Numbered from the stretch's first letter, positions 51,777-61,556 are shown. The stretch: DNA of 64,000 nucleotides from an uncultured Lacinutrix sp. (GCA_937129145.1 CAKZMU010000014.1:1-64000), one strand, 5' to 3'. Notes: generated by a model from the sequence alone, not told the origin. Numbers and translations: made by a program.

Positions 51777-53289
51777 TAGGCACCGAAATTTTAAAAGTTG
51801 TCCATTGATTATCTAAATTTAAATGGATGGCGCCATCATGCTTTTCAATAATTTTTTTGGCGTAATACAACCCAATTCCAAAGCCTTTAACATCATGTGT
51901 GTTGCCTTTAGGTATGCGATAAAACTTCTCGAAAATTTTGTCTTTGTGTTCTTTGGTCAATCCTTTTCCATCATCAGAAATAGTGACTGTAAAACCAATT
52001 GTGTTTTTTTCAAGGGTAACTTTAATTTGCTTACCACCATATTTTACAGCATTATCTATAATGTTGTTTAGTGCATTTTCAAAATGGAAAGCATCTATGT
52101 TTACCATAATATCATTTTCAGGATGACTATATGTTAAAAATTTGTTCTCTAGCTCTAGGGTATGTTTGTTTACAAGGTTTTGTAATAAATGGGTCACATT
52201 GTTTTGCTCTTTTTTTAATTGTAAATTTTCACTATCCAAAGAGGCAGTTTCAAGGAGTTTTTCGACCATAACATTCAGTTTACTCAATTGAGTATTGGAC
52301 ATATCAATATAACTTTTGGTCTTTTCTTTGTCGTCAATAACATTAAAGCTTTTAATACTTTCCAAGGCAACACCTATGGTGGCTATTGGTGTTTTAAATT
52401 CGTGAGTAATGTTGCTAATAAAGTCGTTTTTTACTTCGGCAATTTGCTTTTGGTGTTTTATTATTTTCAGCAAATAAAATAGGCAACCTATAACCACCAA
52501 TACTAGTAATGTGGATAAAAGTATTCCAGTAAGGATTCGTTTTAATATTTCTTTTGTAGAATTGGTAAAATGAACTGTTAAAATACTGTCTTTGGGTAAA
52601 AAAGTAGATTTCGACAAAGCACTCAATGATGACAAGTCGATGGCTTTTTTGTTGTATAATTCAACGTCTTTGTCATTAATTGCTAAAGATAAACCATAAT
52701 CTATATTCAAATTTTTCCGACGGATTTCTTGCTTCAATAAAGTATCAATAGATGCTAGATTTAATGAGTCTTGCGACAGAGAAAATATGACTTTGGAAGT
52801 AAGAATTTTAAAATTATCAATCGCCAAGGAATCTGGCTTGTCTTGATTTATGCTGAGATATTCAATTCTCTTCCCTGAATGGTTGCTTTCATTGTGATTA
52901 TCATGCAAAGTTTTTATAAGAGAATCGGCTTTTAGCCCTTTAAAAACTTGTAAGCCACCTGTGTTATTGATGCGAACTTTTAAAGAGTCTAACTTAGTAG
53001 GCTTTTCTTGACTAAATTCTATGGCTCCAAAAATACTATCAAATTTCCCGGCTTTTACAAAAATATCATCTTTAGATGTCGATTCAATAGCAAATGCAAT
53101 AGAGCTTTTTTCTGCTAGATTGGCATAATAAGTTTCAATGGTATTATCTAAACTAGCTTGCACATCATTAATTAATTGTTGTTTGTTTACATTGTAATTT
53201 TTGTAATTCCAATACACTTGAATGCCAATGGTGCCAATAATTACCGTGATAATAACATACAATATTAACCTATATCTAGCGTCGTTCAT
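51769..53289 (-). CDS. Sensor histidine kinase
   Basis: Starts MNDARYRLILYVIITVIIG, giving 506 aa: a first membrane helix (about 6-24), a large periplasmic domain (about 30-245), a second helix (about 250-275), HisKA with His296 in NITHEFKTPIATIG, then HATPase with NIIDNAVKYGG, DDGKGL and GFGIGLYYAK. An upstream ATG (53337) would add 16 residues but would place the start inside the three-copy TTAAC site, so the shorter form is preferred. It resembles RprX-type kinases. The kinase and regulator genes overlap, and its promoter region faces the GLPGLI operon. The signal it senses is unknown. Confidence 0.92.
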   Translation of the reverse strand: MNDARYRLILYVIITVIIGTIGIQVYWNYKNYNVNKQQLINDVQASLDNTIETYYANLAEKSSIAFAIESTSKDDIFVKAGKFDSIFGAIEFSQEKPTKLDSLKVRINNTGGLQVFKGLKADSLIKTLHDNHNESNHSGKRIEYLSINQDKPDSLAIDNFKILTSKVIFSLSQDSLNLASIDTLLKQEIRRKNLNIDYGLSLAINDKDVELYNKKAIDLSSLSALSKSTFLPKDSILTVHFTNSTKEILKRILTGILLSTLLVLVVIGCLFYLLKIIKHQKQIAEVKNDFISNITHEFKTPIATIGVALESIKSFNVIDDKEKTKSYIDMSNTQLSKLNVMVEKLLETASLDSENLQLKKEQNNVTHLLQNLVNKHTLELENKFLTYSHPENDIMVNIDAFHFENALNNIIDNAVKYGGKQIKVTLEKNTIGFTVTISDDGKGLTKEHKDKIFEKFYRIPKGNTHDVKGFGIGLYYAKKIIEKHDGAIHLNLDNQWTTFKISVPNG

Positions 53290-53330
53290 AAAATCAAAAG
53301 TAAACGTTACAAGCGTATTAAACCAATCGC

Positions 53331-53355
53331 TTAACACACGTTAACACTAGTTAAC
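53331..53355. promoter_or_regulatory. Three TTAAC direct repeats at 10-bp steps, probable response-regulator box
   Basis: TTAAC starts at 53331, 53341 and 53351, separated by exactly five bases each. Tandem 5-6 bp half-sites at one-turn spacing are typical targets of OmpR/PhoB-type regulators, which bind head-to-tail. It lies between the kinase gene (-) and the GLPGLI operon (+), so the adjacent regulator could control both. Confidence 0.65.
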
Positions 53356-53415
53356 GGTAAAATTGTAAATTGCTTGCCATATTTGTAATATCAAAATTAT
53401 TAATCAAAGTTAAAA

Positions 53416-54270
53416 ATGAACAGATTTAAAAAATTATTAGTCGCAATTACCGTGCTTATTTCTACAAGTGTTATAGCACAAGATTTTCAAGGAATAGCTA
53501 CTTATAAGTCGCATAGAAAAGTAGATATTAAGTTGGATAGTACTCAAATAAATTCCGATATGCAAAAACGCATGATGGACATGATGAAAAAACAATTTGA
53601 AAAAACATACAAACTTGCCTTTAATAAGGAAGAGTCTGTTTTTAAAGAAGAAGAAAAGCTTGAGGCACCGCAACCACAAGGAGGAATGGTCTTTGTTATG
53701 GCTGGAAGTGGTGGCTCAGATGTATTGTATAGAAACACTAAAGAAAAGCGCTACACCAATCAAAACGAATCGTTTAGCAAACTGTTTTTAATTCAAGATG
53801 AATTAGAAGATTTAGAATGGGAATTAGGTAGCGAAACAAAAAATATTGGAGACTATACAGCCTATAAGGCAATCTATAAAAGAGAGGTTGAAGTTCGTGA
53901 AAGCGGAATAAGTGTCAATGGTGATAAAGACCTTAATGAAGGTGAAGAAGCAAAACCAAAAATGGAAGAAATCACTATTACTGCGTGGTACACACCTCAA
54001 ATTCCTGTAAGTTCTGGACCAAGGAGTTATCATGGTTTGCCAGGATTAATTCTAGAAGTTACCGATGGTACCGAGACTTTAATGTGCACTAAAGTGGTAT
54101 TGAATCCTGAAAAAGCTATAGAGATAAAAGAACCAACAAAAGGAAAAAAAATCACACAAGAAAAGTATGATGAAATAATGGAAAAGAAGATGAAAGAAAT
54201 GAGTGAGCGCTTTAGAAGTAATCGTGATGGACGAGATGGAAATAGCATCGAAATTCGTATTGGAGGATAA
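53416..54270 (+). CDS. GLPGLI-family protein (copy 1)
   Basis: A 284-aa exported protein with a signal peptide (about 1-21, VIAQ). The GLPGLI signature is present in SYHGLPGLILEVTDG (about 196-210), preceded by AWYTPQIPVSSGP. The middle contains Met-rich and Lys-rich helices (QKRMMDMMKKQFEKTYKLAF). The GLPGLI family is typical of Bacteroidota, usually beside an outer-membrane receptor or regulator gene, and has no known function. It is followed by a second copy, then by a receptor-like gene, all on one strand and divergent from a two-component system. Confidence 0.88.
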   Translation: MNRFKKLLVAITVLISTSVIAQDFQGIATYKSHRKVDIKLDSTQINSDMQKRMMDMMKKQFEKTYKLAFNKEESVFKEEEKLEAPQPQGGMVFVMAGSGGSDVLYRNTKEKRYTNQNESFSKLFLIQDELEDLEWELGSETKNIGDYTAYKAIYKREVEVRESGISVNGDKDLNEGEEAKPKMEEITITAWYTPQIPVSSGPRSYHGLPGLILEVTDGTETLMCTKVVLNPEKAIEIKEPTKGKKITQEKYDEIMEKKMKEMSERFRSNRDGRDGNSIEIRIGG

Positions 54271-54321
54271 TTTTCTGAAATATTTAACATAGCTCAATTA
54301 AACTATTCATCATTTTTATAG

Positions 54322-54348
54322 TCAAATACTTGTTAAAGTATTTTTAAC
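54322..54348 (+). promoter_or_regulatory. Weak second tandem box upstream of GLPGLI copy 2
   Basis: TCAAA, TTAAA and TTAAC start at 54322, 54333 and 54344, that is, at 11-bp steps. It is degenerate but lies in the 102-bp gap before the second GLPGLI gene and resembles the strong box at 53331. Confidence 0.3.
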
Positions 54349-54372
54349 ACAAACCTTTAGACTTAAAAACAG

Positions 54373-55257
54373 ATGAAATTACAATCTATTAAACTAACAA
54401 TTAGTGTTTTGGCAATAATTGTTACTACATGTTCTTTTGCACAAGAATTTCAAGGAAAAGCATACTATTTTTCTAAAACAACCATGGATATGGGAAATTT
54501 TGGAGGAAGACAAATGAGTGAGCAACAAAAAAAGATGATAGCTGATAGAATGAAAAGCATGTTTGAAAAAACATTTATCCTTACCTTCAATAAAGAAGAA
54601 TCTATTTATAAAGAAGAAGAAAAATTGGATGCGCCAGGAGGAGGTGGATTTCGTTTTGGAGGATTTTCAATGACAGGAGGTGACCAATACAAAAACATAA
54701 AAGATAATAAGCTACTTATTGAACAAGAGTTTTTTGGAAAGCAATTTTTAATAAACGACGAGTTAAAAAAGTTGGATTGGGTAATGACTGCTGAAACTAA
54801 GCAAATTGGTAAGTATATGGCAATGAAAGCAACAGCTGTTGTAGAATTGGATAATACCGATTTTATGAGTGCTAGAAGAAGAGGTAGAGGACGAGACAAT
54901 GCCGATAGTGCAAAAGTAAGCGACTCTACAAAAACCAATAACCCAATGGATGAAATAGAGATTCCTAAAACACAAACCGTTACTGCTTGGTACACACCAC
55001 AAATTCCAATTAATCAAGGACCAGGAGATTATTGGGGATTGCCTGGGCTGATATTGGAAGTTAGCGCAGGGAGAACCACCATATTGTGTTCAAAAATAGT
55101 AATGAATCCAGGTGAGAAAGAAGATATAAAGCGACCATCAAAAGGTAAAGAAGTCACTCAAAAAGAATATGCTAAAATAATAGCAGAAAAAATGGAAGAA
55201 ATGAGTCAGCAGTTTCGTGGAAGAGGAGGACGTCAAGGTGGCGGTAGAAGAAACTAA
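54373..55257 (+). CDS. GLPGLI-family protein (copy 2)
   Basis: A 294-aa exported paralogue of the preceding gene (signal peptide about 1-23, SFAQ). The signature YWGLPGLILEVSAG follows AWYTPQIPINQGP. It shares the KSMFEKTFILTFNKEES segment and the acidic/Gly-rich middle, but adds Arg-rich and Gly-rich stretches (RRRGRGRDN near 170 and a GRGGRQGGGRRN tail). These tails could bind nucleic acid or acidic polymers, but no such function is known. The pair probably arose by duplication. Confidence 0.88.
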   Translation: MKLQSIKLTISVLAIIVTTCSFAQEFQGKAYYFSKTTMDMGNFGGRQMSEQQKKMIADRMKSMFEKTFILTFNKEESIYKEEEKLDAPGGGGFRFGGFSMTGGDQYKNIKDNKLLIEQEFFGKQFLINDELKKLDWVMTAETKQIGKYMAMKATAVVELDNTDFMSARRRGRGRDNADSAKVSDSTKTNNPMDEIEIPKTQTVTAWYTPQIPINQGPGDYWGLPGLILEVSAGRTTILCSKIVMNPGEKEDIKRPSKGKEVTQKEYAKIIAEKMEEMSQQFRGRGGRQGGGRRN

Positions 55258-55397
55258 AAATCATTAATCAAAAAATCAACTAAAAACATCTTAATGAAAC
55301 CGATATGTTTAGAATAATTATTCACTTGTAAGGTTATAATTATTTTTAAATATCCAAGGTTACATCTGATGATTAAAAATCAATAAACCAGTAACAG

Positions 55398-58115
55398 ATG
55401 AAACAATTAATTACAGCAATTATTTTGCTAGTAGCATGTACCTCTTTTGCTCAAGTGAGAGTAGAAGGTGTTATAAAAGACAGTATTGGAAATCCGTTAG
55501 AACTTGCCAACGTCATAGCAATTAATCAAGAAACTAAAATTTTAGACTCTTACGGAATCACTAATGGCCAAGGACGATATAAACTTAACCTTCAAGAGAA
55601 TTCAAGGTACGAAATTCAGGTAAGTTATATTGGTATGAAAACAGCCAAGGATAGCATAGAGACTAAAACGGAGGGCTTTAATAAAGACTTTACTTTATTT
55701 GCCGATAATTCGTTAGATGCAATAGAGTTAACCTACGAAATGCCTGTATCTGTTAGAGGGGATACGTTAGTTTATAATGCTGATTCCTTTAAAACAGGCA
55801 CTGAAAGAAAACTTGAAGATGTTCTCGAAAATTTACCAGGAGTTGAAATTAATGATGATGGTCAAATTGAGGTCGAGGGTAAAGTAGTGTCTAAAGTGAT
55901 GGTAGAAGGGAAGGAATTTTTTGATGGCGACTCAAAATTAGCAACAAAAAATATTCCATCCAATGCCGTAGATAAAGTACAGGTACTTAAAAATTATGCT
56001 GAGGTTGGCCAATTAAGCGGTGTTACAAACAATCAAGATAACGTTGCCATAAATATTAAACTTAAAGAAGGAAAAACGAACTTCTGGTTTGGTAATATTA
56101 CCGCTGGTGGAGGCAACTCGCCAAATGGAGGCTTATATATGTTTCAACCTAAATTATTTTATTATAGTCCAGATTACAGCATCAATGTTATTGGCGATTT
56201 AAACAACCTTGGAGAAGTTGCTTTTACACGGCGAGATTATTTTAATTTTTCAGGTGGCTTTAGAGGACCAAGTAGATCTAGTGGTACAAACATTAACTTA
56301 GGAAATAATAACTTAGGTTTTTTGTCAACACAAAACAATAGAGCCAAGGATATTGAAACTAAATTCGGTGCAGCCAATTTTAGTTGGGCACCAAACAAAG
56401 CTTTAGACCTTAGTGGGTTTGCCATTTTTTCAAATAATAAAACGGAGATACAAGAAAATAGAGACAAACAATATACTGATCCTGATTTAGGTATTCCTGA
56501 TGAAAGAACAGAAAGCAATACAGTTCAAAGTAGTGATTTGGCTATGTTGAAGTTATCAGCCAAGTACAAACCAAATGTTAGTAATCAATTGGATTATGAT
56601 ATATTTGGAAAGGTCTCAAAAGAAAGACAAAATCAAGGGTTTTTCTCCACAGTTTTAGGAGATATAGACCAAGTAGAAACGTCTAGCCCTTATAGCATTA
56701 ATCAGAATGTGAATTATTATTACACACTTAATGAAGCCAATATTTTTGCTTTCGAGGCGCAACATTTATTGAGTAACGAAGACCCATTTTACAATGCCAT
56801 TCTAGAAGATAAAAGTAATTATGATGGTACTGCAAATAATTTAGGTTTAGACGGTGCACAATTAGATTATAATATTGGACAAGATAAGCGCATAAAGTCT
56901 AATCAATTAGATGCTAAACTTGACTATTGGAATATTTTGAACACTAAAAGTGATATCAATTTTACATTAGGAACGATACTTAGTAATCAAAAATTCAACT
57001 CTAATATTTTCCAATTTTTGGATAATGATTCTAAGTTTAATCCAACACCAACAATTAATGGAGGCTTAGATAGTAATGATATAGATTATAGTTTTAGTGA
57101 TGTGTATTTAGGTATTCATTACCGTTTAAAATCAGGAATTTTCACATTTACACCTGGAGTTTCTGCTCATGCCTATAGCACCAAAAACGACCAATTTGGT
57201 ACTGAAACTACTGATAATTTCTTTAGAGTACTACCAGATTTTAATATGCGTTTACAATTAAAGAAGAGTGAACAATTGGTGTTTAATTACCGTATGCAAA
57301 CACAATTTACAGATGTATCAAGATTTGCTAGAGGTTTGGTGTTAAACAACTATAACTCTTTGTCTTCGGGTAACCCAGAGTTAGAAAATGCATTGTCGCA
57401 TAACTTAAGCTTATTCTATAATAGTTTTAATATGTTTAATTACACTAATGTATTTGCTAATGTTAGTTATAATAAAAGCGTAGGTAATATTAGGAATAGG
57501 TCGAATTTTGAACCAGGGAGTGTTGTAAATATTAGTTCACCTTTTAATTCTGACTTTGCTGACGAAAGCTTAAGTGCATCAGGACGTATGCAACGTACCT
57601 TTAATACGGTAAGGGCTACTATAAATGCTCGTTTTTCTTATAGTAAGTTCAATCAATTTATTCAAAATAGAGTATCTCAAAACGAAACTTTTACTCAAAC
57701 ATACAATGCTCAATTAAGAACTAATTTTAGAACAGCACCAAATATTGAAATTGGATATAGATATACAATCCAAGATAATAGTTTGGGACAAGGAGGTAGT
57801 ACAAAATTCTATACTAAAGCACCTTCTATAGAAGCTGATGCCTATATTTTAAAAGCCTTTACACTTAGAACAGATTATACGTATAACAATTTTAGTAATG
57901 ATGATAAAACACTTGAAAACACCTTCGAGTTTTGGAATGCTTCATTGGCCTACAGAAAAGATAGAGATGCTAAATTTGAATACGAGATAAAGGCCACTAA
58001 CTTACTAGATACACGCTCGCAAAACAATAGTAGCGCAGGGGCGGTTTCGGTAAGTGCTACTGAATATTTTATTCAACCAAGGTTTGTGTCCTTTAGATTG
58101 CGGTACGAACTTTAA
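55398..58115 (+). CDS. TonB-dependent receptor-like outer-membrane beta-barrel protein
   Basis: A 905-aa protein. A signal peptide (about 1-18) precedes a CarboxypepD_reg-like domain (about 20-100, VRVEGVIKDSIGNPLELANV). A plug-like region with GTERKLEDVLENLPGVEINDDG and VMVEGKEFFDGDSKLATKN follows, and then an outer-membrane barrel of the OMP_b-brl_3 type ending FVSFRLRYEL. It is of the SusC/FepA-like size class, but the plug lacks a clear TonB box. It is third in the operon after two GLPGLI genes and upstream of a terminator. Transport of a complex or a metal is likely; the substrate is unknown. Confidence 0.87.
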   Translation: MKQLITAIILLVACTSFAQVRVEGVIKDSIGNPLELANVIAINQETKILDSYGITNGQGRYKLNLQENSRYEIQVSYIGMKTAKDSIETKTEGFNKDFTLFADNSLDAIELTYEMPVSVRGDTLVYNADSFKTGTERKLEDVLENLPGVEINDDGQIEVEGKVVSKVMVEGKEFFDGDSKLATKNIPSNAVDKVQVLKNYAEVGQLSGVTNNQDNVAINIKLKEGKTNFWFGNITAGGGNSPNGGLYMFQPKLFYYSPDYSINVIGDLNNLGEVAFTRRDYFNFSGGFRGPSRSSGTNINLGNNNLGFLSTQNNRAKDIETKFGAANFSWAPNKALDLSGFAIFSNNKTEIQENRDKQYTDPDLGIPDERTESNTVQSSDLAMLKLSAKYKPNVSNQLDYDIFGKVSKERQNQGFFSTVLGDIDQVETSSPYSINQNVNYYYTLNEANIFAFEAQHLLSNEDPFYNAILEDKSNYDGTANNLGLDGAQLDYNIGQDKRIKSNQLDAKLDYWNILNTKSDINFTLGTILSNQKFNSNIFQFLDNDSKFNPTPTINGGLDSNDIDYSFSDVYLGIHYRLKSGIFTFTPGVSAHAYSTKNDQFGTETTDNFFRVLPDFNMRLQLKKSEQLVFNYRMQTQFTDVSRFARGLVLNNYNSLSSGNPELENALSHNLSLFYNSFNMFNYTNVFANVSYNKSVGNIRNRSNFEPGSVVNISSPFNSDFADESLSASGRMQRTFNTVRATINARFSYSKFNQFIQNRVSQNETFTQTYNAQLRTNFRTAPNIEIGYRYTIQDNSLGQGGSTKFYTKAPSIEADAYILKAFTLRTDYTYNNFSNDDKTLENTFEFWNASLAYRKDRDAKFEYEIKATNLLDTRSQNNSSAGAVSVSATEYFIQPRFVSFRLRYEL

Positions 58116-58126
58116 AAAAATATTTA

Positions 58127-58157
58127 AAAGAGCCTGTAAATTACAGGCTCTTTTTTG
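58127..58157 (+). terminator. Terminator after the receptor-like gene
   Basis: AAAAGAGCCTGTAA and TTACAGGCTCTTTT pair around a tight loop and are followed by more T residues. It ends the GLPGLI operon. Confidence 0.88.
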
Positions 58158-58247
58158 TTAAACTTTATGTTAAAGCTGTTTACTTTTAAGGCTAATTTGT
58201 ATATTAGGCTTCTTAATTTATGAATTTACAACCAATCAATTTTTAAA

Positions 58248-59798
58248 ATGAAAAACTTAATTAAATTATTCTTAGCATTTGTTCTATTATTTAATAGTAA
58301 TATGTATGCTCAAAACAAAGGTGCTGTTATCGATGCTATTGTTAAAGAAGCTAGTGAAAACTCAAACTTAGAACGATTAGCACATGAACTTTTAGATGTT
58401 GTGGGTCCTAGACTTGTAGGAACGCCACAAATGGAGCACGCCAGCAAATGGGCTATTGAACAATATGCTAAGTGGGGAATTGAAGCAAGGCAAGAAAAAT
58501 ATGGTACTTGGCGTGGATGGGAACGTGGTATCACACATATTGATATGGTATCTCCTCGTGTACAATCACTAGATGGTACCCAATTAGCATGGAACCCAAG
58601 TACTTCTGGTAAAGGTGTTACTGCTGAAGCCATAGTATTGCCAAATGTAGCAGATGAAGCTGCCTTTAAAGCATGGTTACCTAGTGTTAAAGGAAAATTA
58701 GTGCTTATCTCGATGAACCAACCAACGGGTCGTCCAGATTATAACTGGGAAGAATTTGCAACTGAAGAATCTTTTCAAAAAATGAAGGATGATCGTGATG
58801 CTATGACAAGAGAGTGGAGACAAAACATTCGTAGAACAGGATACAATACACGTACTATTATTGCAGCTTTAGAAGATGCTGGAGCAGCAGGCCTTGTGGC
58901 ATGTAACTGGTCTAGAGGATTTGGTGTTAATAAAGTATTTAGTGCAAGAACGAAAACGATTCCAACAGTAGATATGGAATTAGAAGACTATACTATGATA
59001 TATAGAATGGCAGAATATGGTGACAAGCCAGTACTTAATATTGTAGCAGAGTCTAAAGAATTAGGTGAAGTGCCAACGTTTAATACTGTAGGAGAAATTA
59101 AAGGAAGTGAAAAACCTAATGAGTACGTTGTACTATCTGCACATTTTGATTCTTGGGATGGTGGTACTGGAGCTACTGATAATGGAACAGGGACTTTAGT
59201 TATGTTGGAAGCCATGCGTATTTTAAAGAAAATTTACCCTAACCCAAAGCGTACTATTATTGTAGGACATTGGGGAAGTGAAGAACAAGGCTTAAATGGT
59301 TCCAGAGCTTTTGTTGAAGATCATCCAGAAATTGTAAAAAACATACAAGCATTATTTAACCAAGATAATGGTACTGGTCGTGTTGTAAACATTTCAGGAT
59401 CTGGGTTTTTAAATTCTTACGACTATTTAGGGCGTTGGCTAAATGCTGTGCCAAGAAGTATAACCAAGCATATAGAAACTAGCTTTCCAGGAAGTCCAAG
59501 TACGGGAGGAACAGATCACGCATCGTTTTTAGCTGCTGGTGCACCAGCATTTAATTTAAGTGCTTTAAACTGGTCATACTGGAATTATACATGGCATACA
59601 AATCGTGATACATATGATAAAATAGTTTTTGATGATTTACGTAATAATGCTATGCTTACAGCAATATTAGCTTATATGGCATCTGAAGATCCAGAAAGAG
59701 TTTCAAATGAAAAAATGGTAATGCCAATTAATCCAGGAAATGGAGAACGTCGTGAATGGCCTACTCAAAGATCACCAACTAGAAAAGGTGGGATGTAA
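58248..59798 (+). CDS. M28-family metalloaminopeptidase, exported
   Basis: A 516-aa protein with a signal peptide (about 1-21, MYAQ), a PA-like insert in the first half (about 130-270) and the M28 zinc domain in the second half. Zinc ligands: His299 in LSAHFDSWDGG, Asp311 in GATDNGTGT, the Glu pair in WGSEEQGLNGS and His in TDHASFLAAG. It removes N-terminal residues from peptides in the periplasm or outside. The C-terminus is basic (RRE...RKGGM). It lies after the receptor terminator and ends at a strong bidirectional terminator. Confidence 0.93.
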   Translation: MKNLIKLFLAFVLLFNSNMYAQNKGAVIDAIVKEASENSNLERLAHELLDVVGPRLVGTPQMEHASKWAIEQYAKWGIEARQEKYGTWRGWERGITHIDMVSPRVQSLDGTQLAWNPSTSGKGVTAEAIVLPNVADEAAFKAWLPSVKGKLVLISMNQPTGRPDYNWEEFATEESFQKMKDDRDAMTREWRQNIRRTGYNTRTIIAALEDAGAAGLVACNWSRGFGVNKVFSARTKTIPTVDMELEDYTMIYRMAEYGDKPVLNIVAESKELGEVPTFNTVGEIKGSEKPNEYVVLSAHFDSWDGGTGATDNGTGTLVMLEAMRILKKIYPNPKRTIIVGHWGSEEQGLNGSRAFVEDHPEIVKNIQALFNQDNGTGRVVNISGSGFLNSYDYLGRWLNAVPRSITKHIETSFPGSPSTGGTDHASFLAAGAPAFNLSALNWSYWNYTWHTNRDTYDKIVFDDLRNNAMLTAILAYMASEDPERVSNEKMVMPINPGNGERREWPTQRSPTRKGGM

Positions 59799-59822
59799 TC
59801 TTTTTGTATAAATAATAAATTA

Positions 59823-59851
59823 AAAAGCCTTCTCGTAATGAGAAGGCTTTT
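59823..59851. terminator. Bidirectional terminator between convergent genes
   Basis: AAAAGCCTTCTC, loop GTAAT, GAGAAGGCTTTT: a perfect 12-bp stem. It ends the M28 peptidase gene (+) and the ABC/DUF3299-like operon (-). Confidence 0.9.
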
Positions 59852-59875
59852 CAATTTAATTCAAGAAATATTGAA

Positions 59876-60364
59876 TTAAGATTCCGTAAGTTTTACAGAG
59901 CAATTTTTTAAAACATAGAAATATTCATTGTCTTCTTTAACTAAAGATAGAGTGCCTATAACAGTAACAATGTCGTCGGTTTTAAGTTTTGACTTTAAGT
60001 TTTGAAAATCCGCAAGTTCAATCACCGTTTCAGGACCAACACCTGTACAAAAAAAGCAATTTTCGAAAGGAAATCTTGAGAGCATGTACCACATAGAATC
60101 TGCGCCTAAGTCTAAAAAATAGCCTCTAATGGTAACTTCCTTTCCTTCAAAATCTTTTAGAGATAATGCTTGTTTATCCTCATTCTTTTTAAGGATAACT
60201 TCTTTGTAAAATAAGGTGGTTTTTTTTTCGTCATCACTCGTTCTATTATAAATCTCTTTGCGATATATGGTAGTGAGTTCTTTCCAAGTTATCTTTTCTT
60301 GACTAAAAGCACTAGTGTACAATAAAGTAAAAAGTAAAAGAAACAATACAGATTTAACTTTCAT
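59876..60364 (-). CDS. DUF3299-like exported protein
   Basis: A 162-aa protein with a signal peptide (about 1-21, AFSQ). The core has GKEVTIRGYFLDLGADSMWY (75-94), then FPFENCFFCTGVGPETVIEL, with Cys103 and Cys106. It is similar in layout to DUF3299 proteins, whose hallmark is a Cys in a F..C-type segment followed by a strand and a GPE/PPP turn. Its OB-like strand order suggests a periplasmic binding or redox protein. It overlaps the permease gene by 11 bp and is the last gene of a three-gene operon with an ABC permease and ATPase. Confidence 0.65.
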   Translation of the reverse strand: MKVKSVLFLLLFTLLYTSAFSQEKITWKELTTIYRKEIYNRTSDDEKKTTLFYKEVILKKNEDKQALSLKDFEGKEVTIRGYFLDLGADSMWYMLSRFPFENCFFCTGVGPETVIELADFQNLKSKLKTDDIVTVIGTLSLVKEDNEYFYVLKNCSVKLTES

Positions 60365-61556
60365 GACTTATAATTTTTGAGATATCCATTTTAAATATTG
60401 GACGAATAGCTATTAATGTTGCAATAATAATTATGCCAAATATAAACAATAACAATTCTAAGATGTCATTTTGATATTCTAATAAATAGATCTGTTGTTT
60501 ATACGTGTCTTTAATTAAAGAAATTATAGCTTGTAAACTAAAAGTAGCTAGTAAAACACCAAGAAAAAAACTAAAAACGCCAACTAATAAACCTTCAGAA
60601 AATACGAGTAAAATCAGTTTGTTTCTACTAGCGCCATAGGTTCTAATTAATGCCAATTCTTTAGCTCTTTCTTTAACCATCCTATATAAGCTAACAAACA
60701 TACTTATACCAGAAACAAATAGAATAGAAAGAGCAATCCATGTAATTGCTTTTGTGCCTATTGCTGTAAATTGAAAAAGTTTGTCAAGTTGATATTTTGG
60801 TAATGCAGCTTGAAACGGGGTGTTTTCATTAATACTCCTTGGAAGGAATAGTAGACCCCTTTTATTTTTAAACTTTATTAATAAGGCTGTTATATCTTCG
60901 TTGTCATGATTGTGATCATGGTTGTCACTTTCAACGTCATGCCCATGTAGATCCCAAATACTTTCTAGATTTGTTAAAATCAATCTATCTATAACATTTT
61001 GTGTAGGTTTTAGGATTCCTACAACTTTAAGAGGGTACTCATCATGACTTTCAACAACATTTTCAATCATCCCATGTCCGCTATAAAAAGTATCGCCGAT
61101 GTTTAAGTTTAAGTTTTTAGAAACGGCATTGCCAATTACAACTTCGAAGTTTTTATTGAACAAAGCTCCAGTTTCTATGCCTGTTTTATGTAAATCGACA
61201 AAACCAACAGACGTGCCAACAATTTTATAGCCTTTATAATTATCGCCAATTGAAATTGGAATGGCATCTTCGATGTACTTGTTTTCTGCAATCTTTTTTG
61301 CTTCATTATAAGAAATATTTCCAGTAGGATTGTCAATATGTAAAACAGTAGAAAGTACTAATTGTAACGGACTTCCTTTGGCACCAACAACCATATCAAC
61401 ACCGTTTAAACTTTGCTGTAATTGAGATTCAAAAACTTTGTTTAGTTGTTTTACTCCAAGGAGTAGTCCAATACTTAAAGCAAGTATCAACACAGTTAAA
61501 AAAGTTTGTAACGGTTTGGTAAGAATATTTTTATAACTAAGCTTTATAATGTTCAT
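60354..61556 (-). CDS. FtsX-like ABC permease with His-rich periplasmic loop
   Basis: A 400-aa permease of the MacB/LolC type: one N-terminal helix (about 16-35), a large periplasmic domain (about 40-265) and three C-terminal helices (about 268-290, 318-350, 365-385). The periplasmic domain contains a strikingly His/Asp-rich stretch HGHDVESDNHDHNHDNED (204-221), which could bind zinc or another divalent metal. It overlaps the ATPase gene by 4 bp (ATGA) and the DUF3299-like gene by 11 bp, so the three are one translational unit. This type of transporter usually moves envelope components or senses them, rather than importing solutes. Confidence 0.88.
   Translation of the reverse strand: MNIIKLSYKNILTKPLQTFLTVLILALSIGLLLGVKQLNKVFESQLQQSLNGVDMVVGAKGSPLQLVLSTVLHIDNPTGNISYNEAKKIAENKYIEDAIPISIGDNYKGYKIVGTSVGFVDLHKTGIETGALFNKNFEVVIGNAVSKNLNLNIGDTFYSGHGMIENVVESHDEYPLKVVGILKPTQNVIDRLILTNLESIWDLHGHDVESDNHDHNHDNEDITALLIKFKNKRGLLFLPRSINENTPFQAALPKYQLDKLFQFTAIGTKAITWIALSILFVSGISMFVSLYRMVKERAKELALIRTYGASRNKLILLVFSEGLLVGVFSFFLGVLLATFSLQAIISLIKDTYKQQIYLLEYQNDILELLLFIFGIIIIATLIAIRPIFKMDISKIISHES

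Noticed and set aside
53290-53337. Earlier start of the histidine kinase
   Set aside because: It would run through the first TTAAC repeat and adds 16 residues before the first membrane helix.
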